Source: Rheinheimera mangrovi (GTDB lineage: Bacteria > Pseudomonadota > Gammaproteobacteria > Enterobacterales > Alteromonadaceae). Taken from it: a DNA stretch of 64,000 nucleotides. The position numbers and the translations under genes are program-made. Below the pieces are notes generated by a model. It worked only from the letters and a program-made list of their open reading frames with translations. It did no database searches and had not been told where the DNA came from. Positions 29,149-38,809 of the stretch are shown here, in pieces. Location: NCBI RefSeq assembly GCF_003990335.1, contig NZ_CP034683.1, positions 2,587,501-2,651,500 of the forward strand. Reading direction: 5' to 3'. Each line of letters begins with the position of its first letter. Positions within the stretch are counted from its first letter, which is position 1.

Positions 29149-29172
29149 GGGTCAGAGTCTTGACTCTGACCC
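29149..29172. repeat. REP-like palindrome 1
   Basis: GGGTCAGAGTC and GACTCTGACCC form an 11-bp stem around TT. It begins six bases after the FTR1 stop codon and resembles the REP elements associated with Y1-type transposases. It may also serve as the terminator region between the convergent genes. Confidence 0.6.
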
Positions 29173-29188
29173 TGCAGTTTCCAAAGCT

Positions 29189-30562
29189 TTAGGCTGTTTC
29201 TGTTTGTGGGTCAGAACTTAAGTTCTGACCCAACAATTGCCCCAGCAACTCACAATCAGTTTTCTGCTGCTCCGCATAATCCAGACAAGATTGAATTAAT
29301 TCATCCATAGCTTGAGGTAAATACTGCAGCACGGCTTGCTCAAAATAGCACGAGCGTCTGTCGCCTCTGCTGTGTGCTAATGCCAAAGTCCGGCCACAGG
29401 CCTCTGCATATTCCGCCAGTTCTTCACCCGGTGCTTTTTCAGCAAAACATACATCTTCAGGATCCACATCCACATTGGCGTGATGCAACGAGCGCACCAG
29501 ATAATGAGCACCATTCCAGTAGTGTTCATCCAACACCAGATCCGGTCGCCGCTGCATTAAGCGCTGACAATCTACTGTTAAATGCGCAGCATTTAACCGG
29601 TTGACCGGGCTTAAATCCGGGAAAAAATACAAAGGCGCTGCATCCCGTTGTTGTTTGGCTTCAATCAAATGACACAACGCCAAATCTTCGTCTGAATGAA
29701 TGTCTTTTGGACCTACCAACAAATAATAACGCTGCATATTTAACGAGCCTGTGCCTGCGCCCTGGCGGGTGACAATATCCAAAATATCGTCACTGACATA
29801 AGGGCGGAAACTAAATTCAACGTCTTTGTACAGCTCTGCGGTTAAGCGGGTAAATTTTGCAGAGTCATCTTTAAATTTCAGCGGTCGCGCCGATAAGTCG
29901 GCCACTTTGGCGAGTGTACTTTTACGCAAAAAATCTTCGCCTTTGGCAGAGCGTTTAATGGCTTTTTTCAGCACAGGTTTTAGTACATGGTTTTTTGGGA
30001 AATCATCCAATACGGCATATCTGAGTTCCGGCTCTTCGACAATGGCCTGACATTGCGCCACATAAGCGGTCAGAAAACTACGCACAGCAGCAGCTGCTTC
30101 TTTGGCTGTGACCACCTGCAAAGTGTTTAAGTCCAACTTAGTTTCGTTAGCATATCGCTGTTGTTTTACGCCCTGACAATAATCAGCGGCTAATAAAATA
30201 CTCACCGCATAACGGCTCCAATCCCAAACCGCATGGCCAACACAGGCGTCGTCAAAATCGTTGGGAGCAAAAATCACTCTGTCGCCGGACGAACCTTCTT
30301 CGGTAAAAAAGCCAAAGTTAGATAAATGACAATCCCCTATCACAGTGGTCAGCGGAATTTTTGTGGTGAGAAGTTCCGGCAACTTCAGCACAGAATTTTT
30401 GATATCCGCATAAAACAAACCAGAGCTACCACGTAAGAACCGGAATGGGTTCTGCGCCATTTTCTGATGCTTAGTCAGCAACGGATCGATGCCTGGTGCT
30501 ACTGCATCTGTGCGTTTAAATTCCTGCTGTAACTGTTCACTACGTTGGTCTGAATGCAGCAT
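29189..30562 (-). CDS. DUF2252 family protein
   Basis: The product is about 457 residues. It contains the kinase-like DUF2252 signature: FRFLRGSSGLFYADIKN, TVIGDCHLSNFGFF and FAPNDFDDACVGHAVWDWSRYAVSILLA. The arrangement resembles an aminoglycoside-phosphotransferase-like fold, with HxxN and DxD-like residues, but the substrate is unknown. I chose ATG 30562 because AAGGGA sits five bases upstream; ATG 30604 has no ribosome site. The C-terminal codons are built from a REP-like palindrome at 29208-29231, so the tail may be recently acquired. Confidence 0.85.
   Translation of the reverse strand: MLHSDQRSEQLQQEFKRTDAVAPGIDPLLTKHQKMAQNPFRFLRGSSGLFYADIKNSVLKLPELLTTKIPLTTVIGDCHLSNFGFFTEEGSSGDRVIFAPNDFDDACVGHAVWDWSRYAVSILLAADYCQGVKQQRYANETKLDLNTLQVVTAKEAAAAVRSFLTAYVAQCQAIVEEPELRYAVLDDFPKNHVLKPVLKKAIKRSAKGEDFLRKSTLAKVADLSARPLKFKDDSAKFTRLTAELYKDVEFSFRPYVSDDILDIVTRQGAGTGSLNMQRYYLLVGPKDIHSDEDLALCHLIEAKQQRDAAPLYFFPDLSPVNRLNAAHLTVDCQRLMQRRPDLVLDEHYWNGAHYLVRSLHHANVDVDPEDVCFAEKAPGEELAEYAEACGRTLALAHSRGDRRSCYFEQAVLQYLPQAMDELIQSCLDYAEQQKTDCELLGQLLGQNLSSDPQTETA
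29208..29231. repeat. REP-like palindrome 2 inside a 3' coding end
   Basis: GGGTCAGAACTT and AAGTTCTGACCC form a perfect 24-bp palindrome sharing GGGTCAGA/TCTGACCC with the element at 29149. It encodes residues near the C-terminus of the DUF2252 protein. Confidence 0.6.
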
Positions 30563-30661
30563 ACTTTTCCCTTTAAATTCATCTTTCCACTGAATATACG
30601 GCATAACAAGATGGCTGCTAACGCAATTCGGCCTTTAATTTTGTAAGCAATAATTAGAGCG

Positions 30662-32305
30662 CTAAAGTTTAGCCATGCACTCCACTTCCACTTTGGCTCC
30701 CAATGCCAGACCACTGGCGGCAAATGCGCTTCGGGCCGGTAAAGGTGTCTTAAAGTACTGAATATATACCTTGTTGGCCGCAGGCCATTCTTTGATATCA
30801 GCTAGCATTAACGTACATTTAAACACTGCATCAAAACCCAGCTTGTGCTCTTGTAATACAGATCCAATGTTCTGCATGGCTTGTTGCATCTGACTTTCTA
30901 TGGTCTGACCATTGAGCGCCATAGTGCCTGGGAAATTGCCCAACTGGCCGGACAAATACAAGACTCCATTGACCACACGAGCGCTGCTAAACGGTAAACG
31001 ATTGTCATCGCCACGATAGACAAACTGGCCATTTTTAATCACGTGGCTGATTTGAAGGCTATTGCTAATACTTTTTGTCGGATCAGCGGACAGGATCATC
31101 AGGTTGGCCTTTTTCCCAACTTCTATGCTGCCTACCTGATCCGCGATGCCAATAGCTTCTGCGCCATGCAAAGTAGCAGCCTGAATAGCTTCCAGTGGCG
31201 TCAGCCCTGCTTGTTCTACCAACAACTGCATTTCCTGATGCACCATAGGGTAATTCAGCCCTGCTTTATCCGATAAATAATCCGTGCCCGCCACAATTTT
31301 GATGCCTTGCTGATGCGCCAGTCTGGTGAATAAAACACCATGCTGATAAATAGTGGCCGCATTCAAATTACGTTGTTGCAACTGATGGAAAATAGTTAAA
31401 GTGGCATCCAACATGGTGCCTTTCTGCTGCATTTGTTCGAGCAACGGCAGGTAATTAGCGGTATCAAAGGAAGCCTTTTTTACTGCCGCGGACACAGGTA
31501 AATCCTTGCGGCGCCAGTTTTCATAGGGCGAAATGACTGTAGCTGCTAAATCAGGGGCATGCGAAATCACTTCAACTCCAGCTTGCACCGCGTCTGCAGG
31601 TTTAGCCGGCCCTACATAAGCATGTGCCCAGACCCTCACCCCATGCTTTTTCGCAGCAGCAGAAAGCTTTGGCATTAGATCAGCTGGTACTTTGGCGTAA
31701 ATTTTAATACCGGTGGCCCCAGTACCTAAGGTGCGCAGCATTAACGCATCAAAGTCAGTCTGTGCATTGACCGAACGCATCCAGTCTGTGTCCCCAGGGG
31801 TTTTGCCTCGGGCCGATGCTACAGTGCGCGGATCGCTGAAAAACTCAGGCCCGCCAATAATGACCGAATAATAAATATCAGGCGACTGAATTAAATCCAG
31901 TTCGGCCTGCCGTTTTAAGCCCGTCAGCACCCGCACATCGCCGCCCATATCCCGTACTGTAGTCACACCACCTCTTAGCAAAGCGCTGAGTCTTTGTTGT
32001 GTGACTGCTGCGTTATCCCCCCCTTCAGGCTCAGTCGCATGATGCACATGAGCATCAATTAAACCAGGCAACAAATACAAACCGTTCATATCCAGCACAG
32101 TGCTGTCAGCCGGACGTTTTTTACTACCGGTGTCATAGATGGCGCTTATGCGGTCACCATCAAGCGCAACAGTTTGCCCCACTTTCAACTCTAAGTTTTT
32201 TACATCCACTAGCGTGATATTTTCTAACAACAACGTCTGTGCTGATGCAGTAAAGCTGAGGACAATAAAGAGTAGTGCTACAGGACGGGAGAGCTGAATT
32301 GCCAT
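30662..32305 (-). CDS. Secreted amidohydrolase-RidA fusion protein
   Basis: The 547-residue protein has a signal peptide (VALLFIVLSFTASA). An imidazolonepropionase-like amidohydrolase domain follows (about 25-430): LPGLIDAHVHHATE metal site, HAYVGPAKPADAV, VISHAPDL and AGTDYLSDKAG with the late Asp ligand. A RidA-like domain (about 430-547) has VNGVLYLSGQLGNFPG and LPARSAFAASGLALGAKVEVECMA with the conserved Arg. Amidohydrolase-RidA fusions occur in some gammaproteobacteria; the joint suggests hydrolysis of a cyclic amide with clearance of an imine product in the periplasm. The substrate is unknown. Confidence 0.88.
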   Translation of the reverse strand: MAIQLSRPVALLFIVLSFTASAQTLLLENITLVDVKNLELKVGQTVALDGDRISAIYDTGSKKRPADSTVLDMNGLYLLPGLIDAHVHHATEPEGGDNAAVTQQRLSALLRGGVTTVRDMGGDVRVLTGLKRQAELDLIQSPDIYYSVIIGGPEFFSDPRTVASARGKTPGDTDWMRSVNAQTDFDALMLRTLGTGATGIKIYAKVPADLMPKLSAAAKKHGVRVWAHAYVGPAKPADAVQAGVEVISHAPDLAATVISPYENWRRKDLPVSAAVKKASFDTANYLPLLEQMQQKGTMLDATLTIFHQLQQRNLNAATIYQHGVLFTRLAHQQGIKIVAGTDYLSDKAGLNYPMVHQEMQLLVEQAGLTPLEAIQAATLHGAEAIGIADQVGSIEVGKKANLMILSADPTKSISNSLQISHVIKNGQFVYRGDDNRLPFSSARVVNGVLYLSGQLGNFPGTMALNGQTIESQMQQAMQNIGSVLQEHKLGFDAVFKCTLMLADIKEWPAANKVYIQYFKTPLPARSAFAASGLALGAKVEVECMAKL

Positions 32306-32468
32306 TTTTTTCTCTTCTAAGTGACTGTTCTTATTTGGTTATCTTAGTTATACCTAAGCAACAGCAAAGCAACCAGCCAGATAGCGAGAGCCTGACGTTA
32401 AAAATCAGCATCTGAACGCATTTATTAACATTGTCACTATTACCTGTACTGTGGTTCGCAGCAGTGGG

Positions 32469-32497
32469 AAAAGGCAGGACGGCAGCCCGGCCTTTTT
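32469..32497. terminator. Possible terminator of the alcohol dehydrogenase gene
   Basis: AAAAGGC and GCCTTTTT flank a GC-rich centre just beyond the stop codon. On the minus strand the downstream arm is followed by TTTT, so it could stop that transcript. The stem is imperfect in the centre. Confidence 0.4.
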
Positions 32498-32508
32498 AAG
32501 AAACCAGC

Positions 32509-33510
32509 TTACCTCTCCAGCACAATCCGATAACGGGCTTTGCCACTTTCCAAATGCGCTATAGCTTCGTTAATTTGATCAAACTTAAAAATCTCAACAA
32601 CTGGCTTAATGTTATGTTGCACAGCAAAATCCAGCATCTTTTTGATGGTCGCAGGACTGCCGACAGGAGAGCCTGACACTGAACGTTGCGCCATAATCAG
32701 GCTGAATACGTTCAGATCTAGAGGTTCTAACGTAGCACCAACAAAATGCAGGCGGCCTTTAGGCTTAAGAGTTGAAAGGTACAGATTCCAGTCTAATTTC
32801 ACATTGACTGTCGTTAAAATAAAATCAAAACGCCCTGCAGCCGCTGCTATTTCGTCGGCATTTCTGGAGTTAATACAATGATGAGCGCCTAACTCTTTGG
32901 CTTCTGCCGTTTTACTTTCGCTGGAGGTAAAAGCTGTCACTTCACACCCAAAAGCACGTAAAAATTGCAGCGCAATATGGCCTAAACCGCCAATACCTAT
33001 CACTGCCACTTTGTCGGTCGCTTTGACGTCAAACTGCAGCATAGGGTTAAACACCGTAATACCACCACAAAACAAAGGTCCTGCGCTTTTTGCGTCCATG
33101 CCTTCAGGTAAGGCCACCACGCTGGCTGCATTAGCCCGCACTTTATCGGCAAAACCACCGTGACGACCGACAATGGTGCCTTGTGCTGCTGCACATAAAT
33201 TATGATCGCCGCTGCCACAACTGCTGCACACCTGACAATAACCTGAGTGCCAGCCCAACCCAACCACCTGGCCTTGCTTCAAATGGCTGACATCAGCCCC
33301 AACAGCCGCAATACGCCCAACCACTTCATGACCAGCCACTAAAGGATAAGCAGTCATCCCCCACTCGTTATTGATCATGGATAAATCTGAGTGGCAGATA
33401 CCACAATAATCCACATCAATTTCTACATCCTGACGCCCCAGCGGGCCTGGCTCGAACTCAATCACCGATAAAGGTGCATGAGGTTTCAGTGCGGCATAGG
33501 CTTTGACCAT
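32509..33510 (-). CDS. Zinc-dependent NADP(H) alcohol dehydrogenase, YahK/CAD type
   Basis: The 333-residue medium-chain dehydrogenase has catalytic zinc ligands in CGICHSDLSMI and GHEVVGR, a structural zinc cluster in CQVCSSCGSGDHNLC, and the coenzyme fold GIGGLGHIALQFLRAFG (about 170-186) followed by FTSSESK, suggesting NADP(H). It resembles broad-range aldehyde reductases such as YahK. It is monocistronic by spacing. The physiological substrate cannot be told. Confidence 0.93.
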   Translation of the reverse strand: MVKAYAALKPHAPLSVIEFEPGPLGRQDVEIDVDYCGICHSDLSMINNEWGMTAYPLVAGHEVVGRIAAVGADVSHLKQGQVVGLGWHSGYCQVCSSCGSGDHNLCAAAQGTIVGRHGGFADKVRANAASVVALPEGMDAKSAGPLFCGGITVFNPMLQFDVKATDKVAVIGIGGLGHIALQFLRAFGCEVTAFTSSESKTAEAKELGAHHCINSRNADEIAAAAGRFDFILTTVNVKLDWNLYLSTLKPKGRLHFVGATLEPLDLNVFSLIMAQRSVSGSPVGSPATIKKMLDFAVQHNIKPVVEIFKFDQINEAIAHLESGKARYRIVLER

Positions 33511-33769
33511 AAAATTCTTTCCCTACTGATGAATAATTAACTGATAAAAAAATAAATTACGCCAAGAGTATTAGCGAAGATCAATAAATTGGCAGCGGTA
33601 TCCAGCGTATTTTTCCGGCTTTTCAACAACTTTCAGTGGTTCTCTTCGCTAAGGCAAAGATAAGCATTGTCTGTTGAGCGTTTTTTATACAGCAAGGACT
33701 GTATCTTCCAATCGATTCAGGTATAATCCGCGCACTTTTTTTCCGGCCCTTTTACTTTGCAGGATTTAC

Positions 33770-35167
33770 ATGACAGTCGAAACCTTTGACCCATCACAAA
33801 CCACCACACTGGAAACGCCAGTGAAAAGCCTGACGGCTCAGGCGCAAGCCAATGGTTCAGGCGCAAAAATCGGGTTTGTAAGCTTAGGTTGCCCAAAAAA
33901 CCTGGTGGACTCAGAGCGTATTCTGACTCAGTTAAAAACTGAAGGTTATCAAATAGTTCCAAGCTACGACGATGCAGCTTTGGTTATCGTTAATACCTGT
34001 GGTTTTATCGACAGCGCAGTGCAGGAATCTTTAGATACCATAGGCGAAGCTTTAGCTGAAAACGGCAAAGTAATAGTGACTGGCTGTTTAGGTGCGCGTG
34101 AAGACGAAATCCGTGAAGTGCATCCAAATGTATTAGGTATCACAGGCCCACACGCCTATGAAAACGTGTTAAAGCAGGTGCATGACTTTGTGCCTAAGCC
34201 AAAGTACGACCCTTTTATGCAGTTAGTGCCGGACCATGGCATTAAGTTAACGCCTAAACATTATGCGTATTTAAAAATATCTGAAGGCTGTAACCACCGT
34301 TGCACCTTCTGTATTATTCCTTCAATGCGTGGCGACTTAGTCAGCCGTCCTATCGGCGAAGTGCTGGACGAAGCAGCTCGTTTACAAAAAGCCGGCGTCA
34401 AAGAGCTGCTGATTATTTCTCAGGACACCAGTGCTTATGGTGTGGATGTAAAACATCGCACAGGTTTCTGGAATGGCCAGCCGGTCAAAACCTCTATGCA
34501 GTCTTTGTGTGAAGCCTTAGCCGATTTAGGCATTTGGGTACGTTTGCATTATGTTTATCCATACCCGCATGTGGATGACGTGATCCCATTGATGGCGCAA
34601 GGTAAGTTATTGCCATACCTGGATATTCCGTTCCAGCATGCCAGCCCGCGTATTTTAAAACTGATGAAACGCCCTGGTCAGTCTGACCGTGTATTAGAGC
34701 GCATCAAAAAATGGCGTGAAATCTGCCCTGAGCTGACCATCCGTTCTACCTTTATCGTAGGTTTCCCTGGCGAGACAGAAGAAGAATTCCAGGAATTATT
34801 AAACTGGTTAGAAGAAGCTCAGTTAGACCGCGTTGGCTGCTTCAAATACAGCCCGGTTGAAGGCGCGAAAGCCAACGACTTACCGGATCAAATTGCTGAA
34901 GAAATCAAAGAAGAGCGTTACCACCGCTTTATGGAAACTCAGCAGCGCATCAGTGCAGCCCGTTTGCAGAGCAAAATTGGCCGCACTATCAAAGTGTTAA
35001 TTGATGAAGTAGATGATGAAGGCGCCATTGGCCGCAGCTTCGCTGATGCTCCGGAAATTGACGGCGCTGTGTATTTAAATGGCGAAACCTCATTAAAGCC
35101 GGGCGATCTGGTGGATGTGGTGGTTGAAGAAGCTGACGAATACGACTTATGGGGTAGTCTGGTTTAA
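33770..35167 (+). CDS. rimO: Ribosomal protein S12 methylthiotransferase RimO
   Basis: This 465-residue radical-SAM enzyme methylthiolates the conserved Asp of ribosomal protein S12. It shows the N-terminal UPF0004 cluster ([36 protein letters not shown]), the radical-SAM motif CNHRCTFC with ISEG and IPSMRG around it, and a C-terminal TRAM domain ([24 protein letters not shown]). The start is the ATG at 33770 with AGGA six bases upstream; the frame extends 96 bases further upstream without RimO-like sequence. Confidence 0.97.
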   Translation: MTVETFDPSQTTTLETPVKSLTAQAQANGSGAKIGFVSLGCPKNLVDSERILTQLKTEGYQIVPSYDDAALVIVNTCGFIDSAVQESLDTIGEALAENGKVIVTGCLGAREDEIREVHPNVLGITGPHAYENVLKQVHDFVPKPKYDPFMQLVPDHGIKLTPKHYAYLKISEGCNHRCTFCIIPSMRGDLVSRPIGEVLDEAARLQKAGVKELLIISQDTSAYGVDVKHRTGFWNGQPVKTSMQSLCEALADLGIWVRLHYVYPYPHVDDVIPLMAQGKLLPYLDIPFQHASPRILKLMKRPGQSDRVLERIKKWREICPELTIRSTFIVGFPGETEEEFQELLNWLEEAQLDRVGCFKYSPVEGAKANDLPDQIAEEIKEERYHRFMETQQRISAARLQSKIGRTIKVLIDEVDDEGAIGRSFADAPEIDGAVYLNGETSLKPGDLVDVVVEEADEYDLWGSLV

Positions 35168-35181
35168 TCCCTACAACCTCT

Positions 35182-35209
35182 AAAAAAACGGCCTGTTGGC
35201 CGTTTTTTT
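35182..35209. terminator. Bidirectional intrinsic terminator
   Basis: AAAAAAACGGCC and GGCCGTTTTTTT pair around TGTT. The A- and T-runs on both sides suit termination of rimO and of the convergent GGDEF gene, whose stop codon lies inside it. Confidence 0.85.
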
Positions 35210-36320
35210 ATTCAGACTCAGGACCAAAGATGATGCGGTTACGCCCCTGGGCTTTGGCTTGATACAAAGCGTTATCCGCATCGACCAGCAGTTCTTTTAA
35301 GTCCCGTAGTGCCGTGACGCAACTGGCTCCTCCAACACTGACAGTGAGTTTCACCGGCCTGGCTTCAATTTCCCAGGCTTGATGCGCAATACGGTCACAT
35401 AAACGTTGGCCAATTAAGGCCGCCTGTTCTGCGCTGGTGTTGGGCATCAGTACAGCAAACTCTTCACCACCTAAACGGCCGATTAAATCTGAAGTGCGAA
35501 GCCCTACTTTGAGTAAATCAGCTACTTTTTTCAGCGCCAGATCACCAATAGCATGGCCCCATTTGTCGTTAATTTGCTTGAAATGATCCAGGTCAATCAT
35601 CAGCACAACCACACTGTGTTGCTGGCGTCTGCTCTGTGACAAGGTTAAATTAGCCCGTTTTAAAAATTCACGGCGGTTAAGCAACTGAGTTAAATCATCC
35701 AGCTCTGACAGCCGAAGCAATTGGTTTTCAGTCAGGGAAAATGACAATAACGGCAACATTAGTCCTGTGCTCGTGGTTAACAGCACATGACCCAACAAGA
35801 CCCATTGCAGGCTGGGCAAACTAAAAGCCCTGCTGTCTTCGCCGATCAAAGGCAAAACCAGGCCAACCTGAAGCAGCATTAAGCCTGCATGCAGAGCGAA
35901 AAATAATTGCAGCACATACACCGGAAATACCGGCGTTAACCGGGCATGTTTCAACAGTACTATCGCATACATAAATATGACTGCGATGCCAAAGGAGGTC
36001 AGTGCTGATGAGGCATTATTGACCTGATGCAACATACTCAGTGGCAACAGATATAAGGTCAATAACAAGGCCGCTTGCTGTTTGGATCTGGCACTGAGTT
36101 GGCCGCGCAAAAATAACACCAGTCCCAGGACGACCAAAGCCGGAGAAAGCAGCAACAACAGATCGGCCAGCAAATAGGTAATGAGGGGTTGGTCTATATA
36201 GTTTCTTGCACCAGCAGCACAACCACCGGCCACAAACACAAAACAGGCAACAGCCCAGAGCAGAAAGCTTTTATCATGGCGCCGTAGCAAATACACCATG
36301 CCCAAATAGCAGCCAATCAT
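35208..36320 (-). CDS. Membrane-bound diguanylate cyclase (GGDEF)
   Basis: The 370-residue product has six to seven membrane helices in its first 200 residues and a C-terminal GGDEF domain (about 205-365) with DDLTQLLNRREF, MIDLDHFKQINDKWGHAIGD and the active RLGGEEF loop. It makes cyclic di-GMP from GTP. The first helix appears to extend upstream of this ATG: the frame stays open about 70 bases back and encodes ELHLPTLLLLTLLIN, but contains no ATG, GTG or TTG. The true start may be a rare codon or the 5' end may carry a frame lesion. Confidence 0.88.
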   Translation of the reverse strand: MIGCYLGMVYLLRRHDKSFLLWAVACFVFVAGGCAAGARNYIDQPLITYLLADLLLLLSPALVVLGLVLFLRGQLSARSKQQAALLLTLYLLPLSMLHQVNNASSALTSFGIAVIFMYAIVLLKHARLTPVFPVYVLQLFFALHAGLMLLQVGLVLPLIGEDSRAFSLPSLQWVLLGHVLLTTSTGLMLPLLSFSLTENQLLRLSELDDLTQLLNRREFLKRANLTLSQSRRQQHSVVVLMIDLDHFKQINDKWGHAIGDLALKKVADLLKVGLRTSDLIGRLGGEEFAVLMPNTSAEQAALIGQRLCDRIAHQAWEIEARPVKLTVSVGGASCVTALRDLKELLVDADNALYQAKAQGRNRIIFGPESE

Positions 36321-36466
36321 CAGATTAATCAGCAGAGTTAACAGCAGTAGCGTGGGTAAATGTAATTCAAATCCATGAAAATTAATGACTAATTACTCCG
36401 TTGTTCTGTTCATTTGGCAGTATAGCCCGTGACGTTCCAGTAATACAAACGACTTACAACTCTGTT

Positions 36467-36982
36467 TTATGCCCGTGGATCTTCATTACTCCGTTGTATT
36501 TCCTCATCAATCGAGGGTAATCGGGGCTCTGGTAATACCCCATCAAGTTCAATCAGTCGCTCACTCAACTGCGCCACTCTTTGTGTCAGACCAAAAATAA
36601 TCTTGTCTTTAATGGCTGACTGCACCCTGTCTGGTAACCTTAAGAAGCTATCGCTGTCAATCTTCATCAGCACCATATCGGTTTCGGCAATCACTGTTGC
36701 GCTGCGAGGCTCGTTACAAATAAAGCCGACCTCACCGACAAATTGACTTGGCATTAATTGCCCAATTTGGTGTTGCCGGTGATAAACCAGCGCCTGTCCA
36801 GATAAAATGATATAAAAAAATGGCTCGTAGCCGCCTTCTTTAATCAACGCCTGGCCCTGACTGTATGACTCAAAGGCTTTAGGCATTTGCAATATCAGTT
36901 CTCTGTCAGCTGGCTGCAGATCTTTAAACAACGGGATCCTGGCCAGAATTTCCATTAATCGCAATTTATTGGTGTAGCTCAT
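36467..36982 (-). CDS. Cyclic-nucleotide-binding domain protein
   Basis: This 171-residue protein is a single cNMP-binding domain (about 15-130; LIKEGGYEPFFYIILSGQALVY, QLMPSQFVGEVGFICNEPRSATVIAETD) with no DNA-binding or kinase domain. The phosphate-cassette-like region FVGEVGF...RSATV is present. It follows the KefB-like gene by three bases, so it is likely co-expressed and may regulate the antiporter. Confidence 0.88.
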   Translation of the reverse strand: MSYTNKLRLMEILARIPLFKDLQPADRELILQMPKAFESYSQGQALIKEGGYEPFFYIILSGQALVYHRQHQIGQLMPSQFVGEVGFICNEPRSATVIAETDMVLMKIDSDSFLRLPDRVQSAIKDKIIFGLTQRVAQLSERLIELDGVLPEPRLPSIDEEIQRSNEDPRA

Positions 36983-36985
36983 GCG

Positions 36986-38809
36986 TTACTCCTTGCTGTT
37001 TTCCCTTTGCTTCATCGCAGAAGATAACCCCTGATAGCGCTGCGGCGCATCCCGGCTCTCCCGTTCCAATTGACGCTGTAATTCTTCCCTGCTTTGTTTG
37101 AGCAACTGAATGTAATTCTTTTCATCTTGTTGTTCACGAACCAACTGCATTTTATCAAGCAATTGATAATTGGCCGCTCTGAACCGGTCAGCCAGTTCTT
37201 TGGCTTCATAATGCCCCATGCCCAAGACTGACAACACATCACGGCCCTGGCGTAACGAAGCTTCAAAAAGCTCACGTTCTATATGCTCCACCCCTAACTG
37301 GCGCAACTGATACATATGCGCAACATCTTTAGCCCGCGCCATCAGAGTTAAATGCGGAAAATGCTGTTTAGCACTCGAGACTATGGCATTGATGGCCTGC
37401 ACATCATCCACGGCAATCACCAGAACTTTGGCTTCTGCGGCTCCGGCAGCTTCCAGCACGTCCATCCGGCTGGCATCGCCGTAATACACTTTAAAACCAA
37501 ATTTAGTCATGGTTTGAATAGTGTCAGAATCGTGATCCAGTACTGTTGGCACTATGCCGTTGGACAGTAATAAACGGCCTAAAATTTGTCCGTATCGACC
37601 AAAACCGGCAATAATCACCGGGCTGTCGCTGCTTTGCACATCAGTGTTTTGTACTGGTTGTTGTTTTTGCTGGCGAGCCGCCCAGGCATCCTGTAATTTC
37701 ATCAGCAAAGGAGATACAGCAATAGACAAAGCGATCAGCAAGTTCAGCATAGCGCCTTCGGTGCCGGTTAACAGCGCTCCGGCCGTGGCCAAAGCCGCTA
37801 ACACAAAAGCAAACTCACTGCCCTGGCCCAACAACACCGCATAACTAAAACGTTCTGGCCCTGCAATTTTTAACACACAAGCCACACCATACAATAACAA
37901 CAGTTTTAAACCGACAAATAACAGCAACAACAAGCTGATCAGTTGCCATTCTTCACGGAGTAACTGCATATTAATGCTGGCACCAATAGTGATAAAAAAC
38001 AGCCCTAAAAACAGCCCCTTAAAAGGTTCTAAGTCGGCTTCTAACTGATGACGAAACTCTGAGCTTGCCAGCAGCACACCGGCAATAAAAGCCCCTAAGC
38101 CTGCAGATACGCCAACAGCTGTCATCAGTTCCATCACGCCAATGACCAGCAATAACGCTAAACCAACAAACAACTCGCGGGAACCATGATGCGCCACCCA
38201 GTGCAGTAAATATCCAATCAAATAACGACCTGTTAAAACCACCGCCACTACAGCAGCCAAAGCTGGCAGAGCCTTAAACTCTGCAGTATCGGCCGAAGGT
38301 GCTATTAAACTGACGCCAATCAACAGTGGAATAGCCACCATATCCTGCAATAACAAGGCACCAAAAACCGACTGGCCGGTATGAGTGCCCATTAAATTGC
38401 GATCTTTCATCAACTGTATTGCCACAGCTGTGGATGACAGCGCTAAAGCCAGACCAATAAAGACCGACAAGGCATAAGATAAACCCAGTAAAAAAGTGGC
38501 GACGGCTATACCTACAGCGCAGACAAGCACCTGCAAAGATCCAAATAAAAACACTCTATGTCGCATGGCCCAGAGTTTTTTCGCATCCAGCTCCAACCCT
38601 ATGCTGAATAACATCAACACCACGCCTAACTCGGCCAGCAGCTTGATATCATCGGTGTTGCTGGCGACAGCTAAACCTGCAGGTCCCAGCGCAATACCAG
38701 CCAATAAATAGCCCAGCACCACACCTAAACCAAAACGTTTGGCTAAAGGTACCACCAGCACCATAGCGGCCAGATAAATCATCAGGTACGTCAGCACATT
38801 AAGATGCAT
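36986..38809 (-). CDS. kefB: KefB/KefC-type K+/H+ antiporter
   Basis: The protein of about 607 residues has a CPA2 antiporter domain of about 12 helices (GVVLGYLLAGIALGP, AELGVVLMLFSIGLELD, AFIAGVLLASSEFRHQLEADLEPFKGLFLGLFFITIGAS) followed by a TrkA-N/RCK domain (about 400-520; VIIAGFGRYGQILGRLLLSNG, YYGDASRMDVLEAAGA). It exports K+ in exchange for H+ in response to electrophile stress. I chose the ATG at 38809 with GGGG upstream, overlapping kefG by 11 bases; GTG 38830 is an alternative. Confidence 0.93.
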   Translation of the reverse strand: MHLNVLTYLMIYLAAMVLVVPLAKRFGLGVVLGYLLAGIALGPAGLAVASNTDDIKLLAELGVVLMLFSIGLELDAKKLWAMRHRVFLFGSLQVLVCAVGIAVATFLLGLSYALSVFIGLALALSSTAVAIQLMKDRNLMGTHTGQSVFGALLLQDMVAIPLLIGVSLIAPSADTAEFKALPALAAVVAVVLTGRYLIGYLLHWVAHHGSRELFVGLALLLVIGVMELMTAVGVSAGLGAFIAGVLLASSEFRHQLEADLEPFKGLFLGLFFITIGASINMQLLREEWQLISLLLLLFVGLKLLLLYGVACVLKIAGPERFSYAVLLGQGSEFAFVLAALATAGALLTGTEGAMLNLLIALSIAVSPLLMKLQDAWAARQQKQQPVQNTDVQSSDSPVIIAGFGRYGQILGRLLLSNGIVPTVLDHDSDTIQTMTKFGFKVYYGDASRMDVLEAAGAAEAKVLVIAVDDVQAINAIVSSAKQHFPHLTLMARAKDVAHMYQLRQLGVEHIERELFEASLRQGRDVLSVLGMGHYEAKELADRFRAANYQLLDKMQLVREQQDEKNYIQLLKQSREELQRQLERESRDAPQRYQGLSSAMKQRENSKE

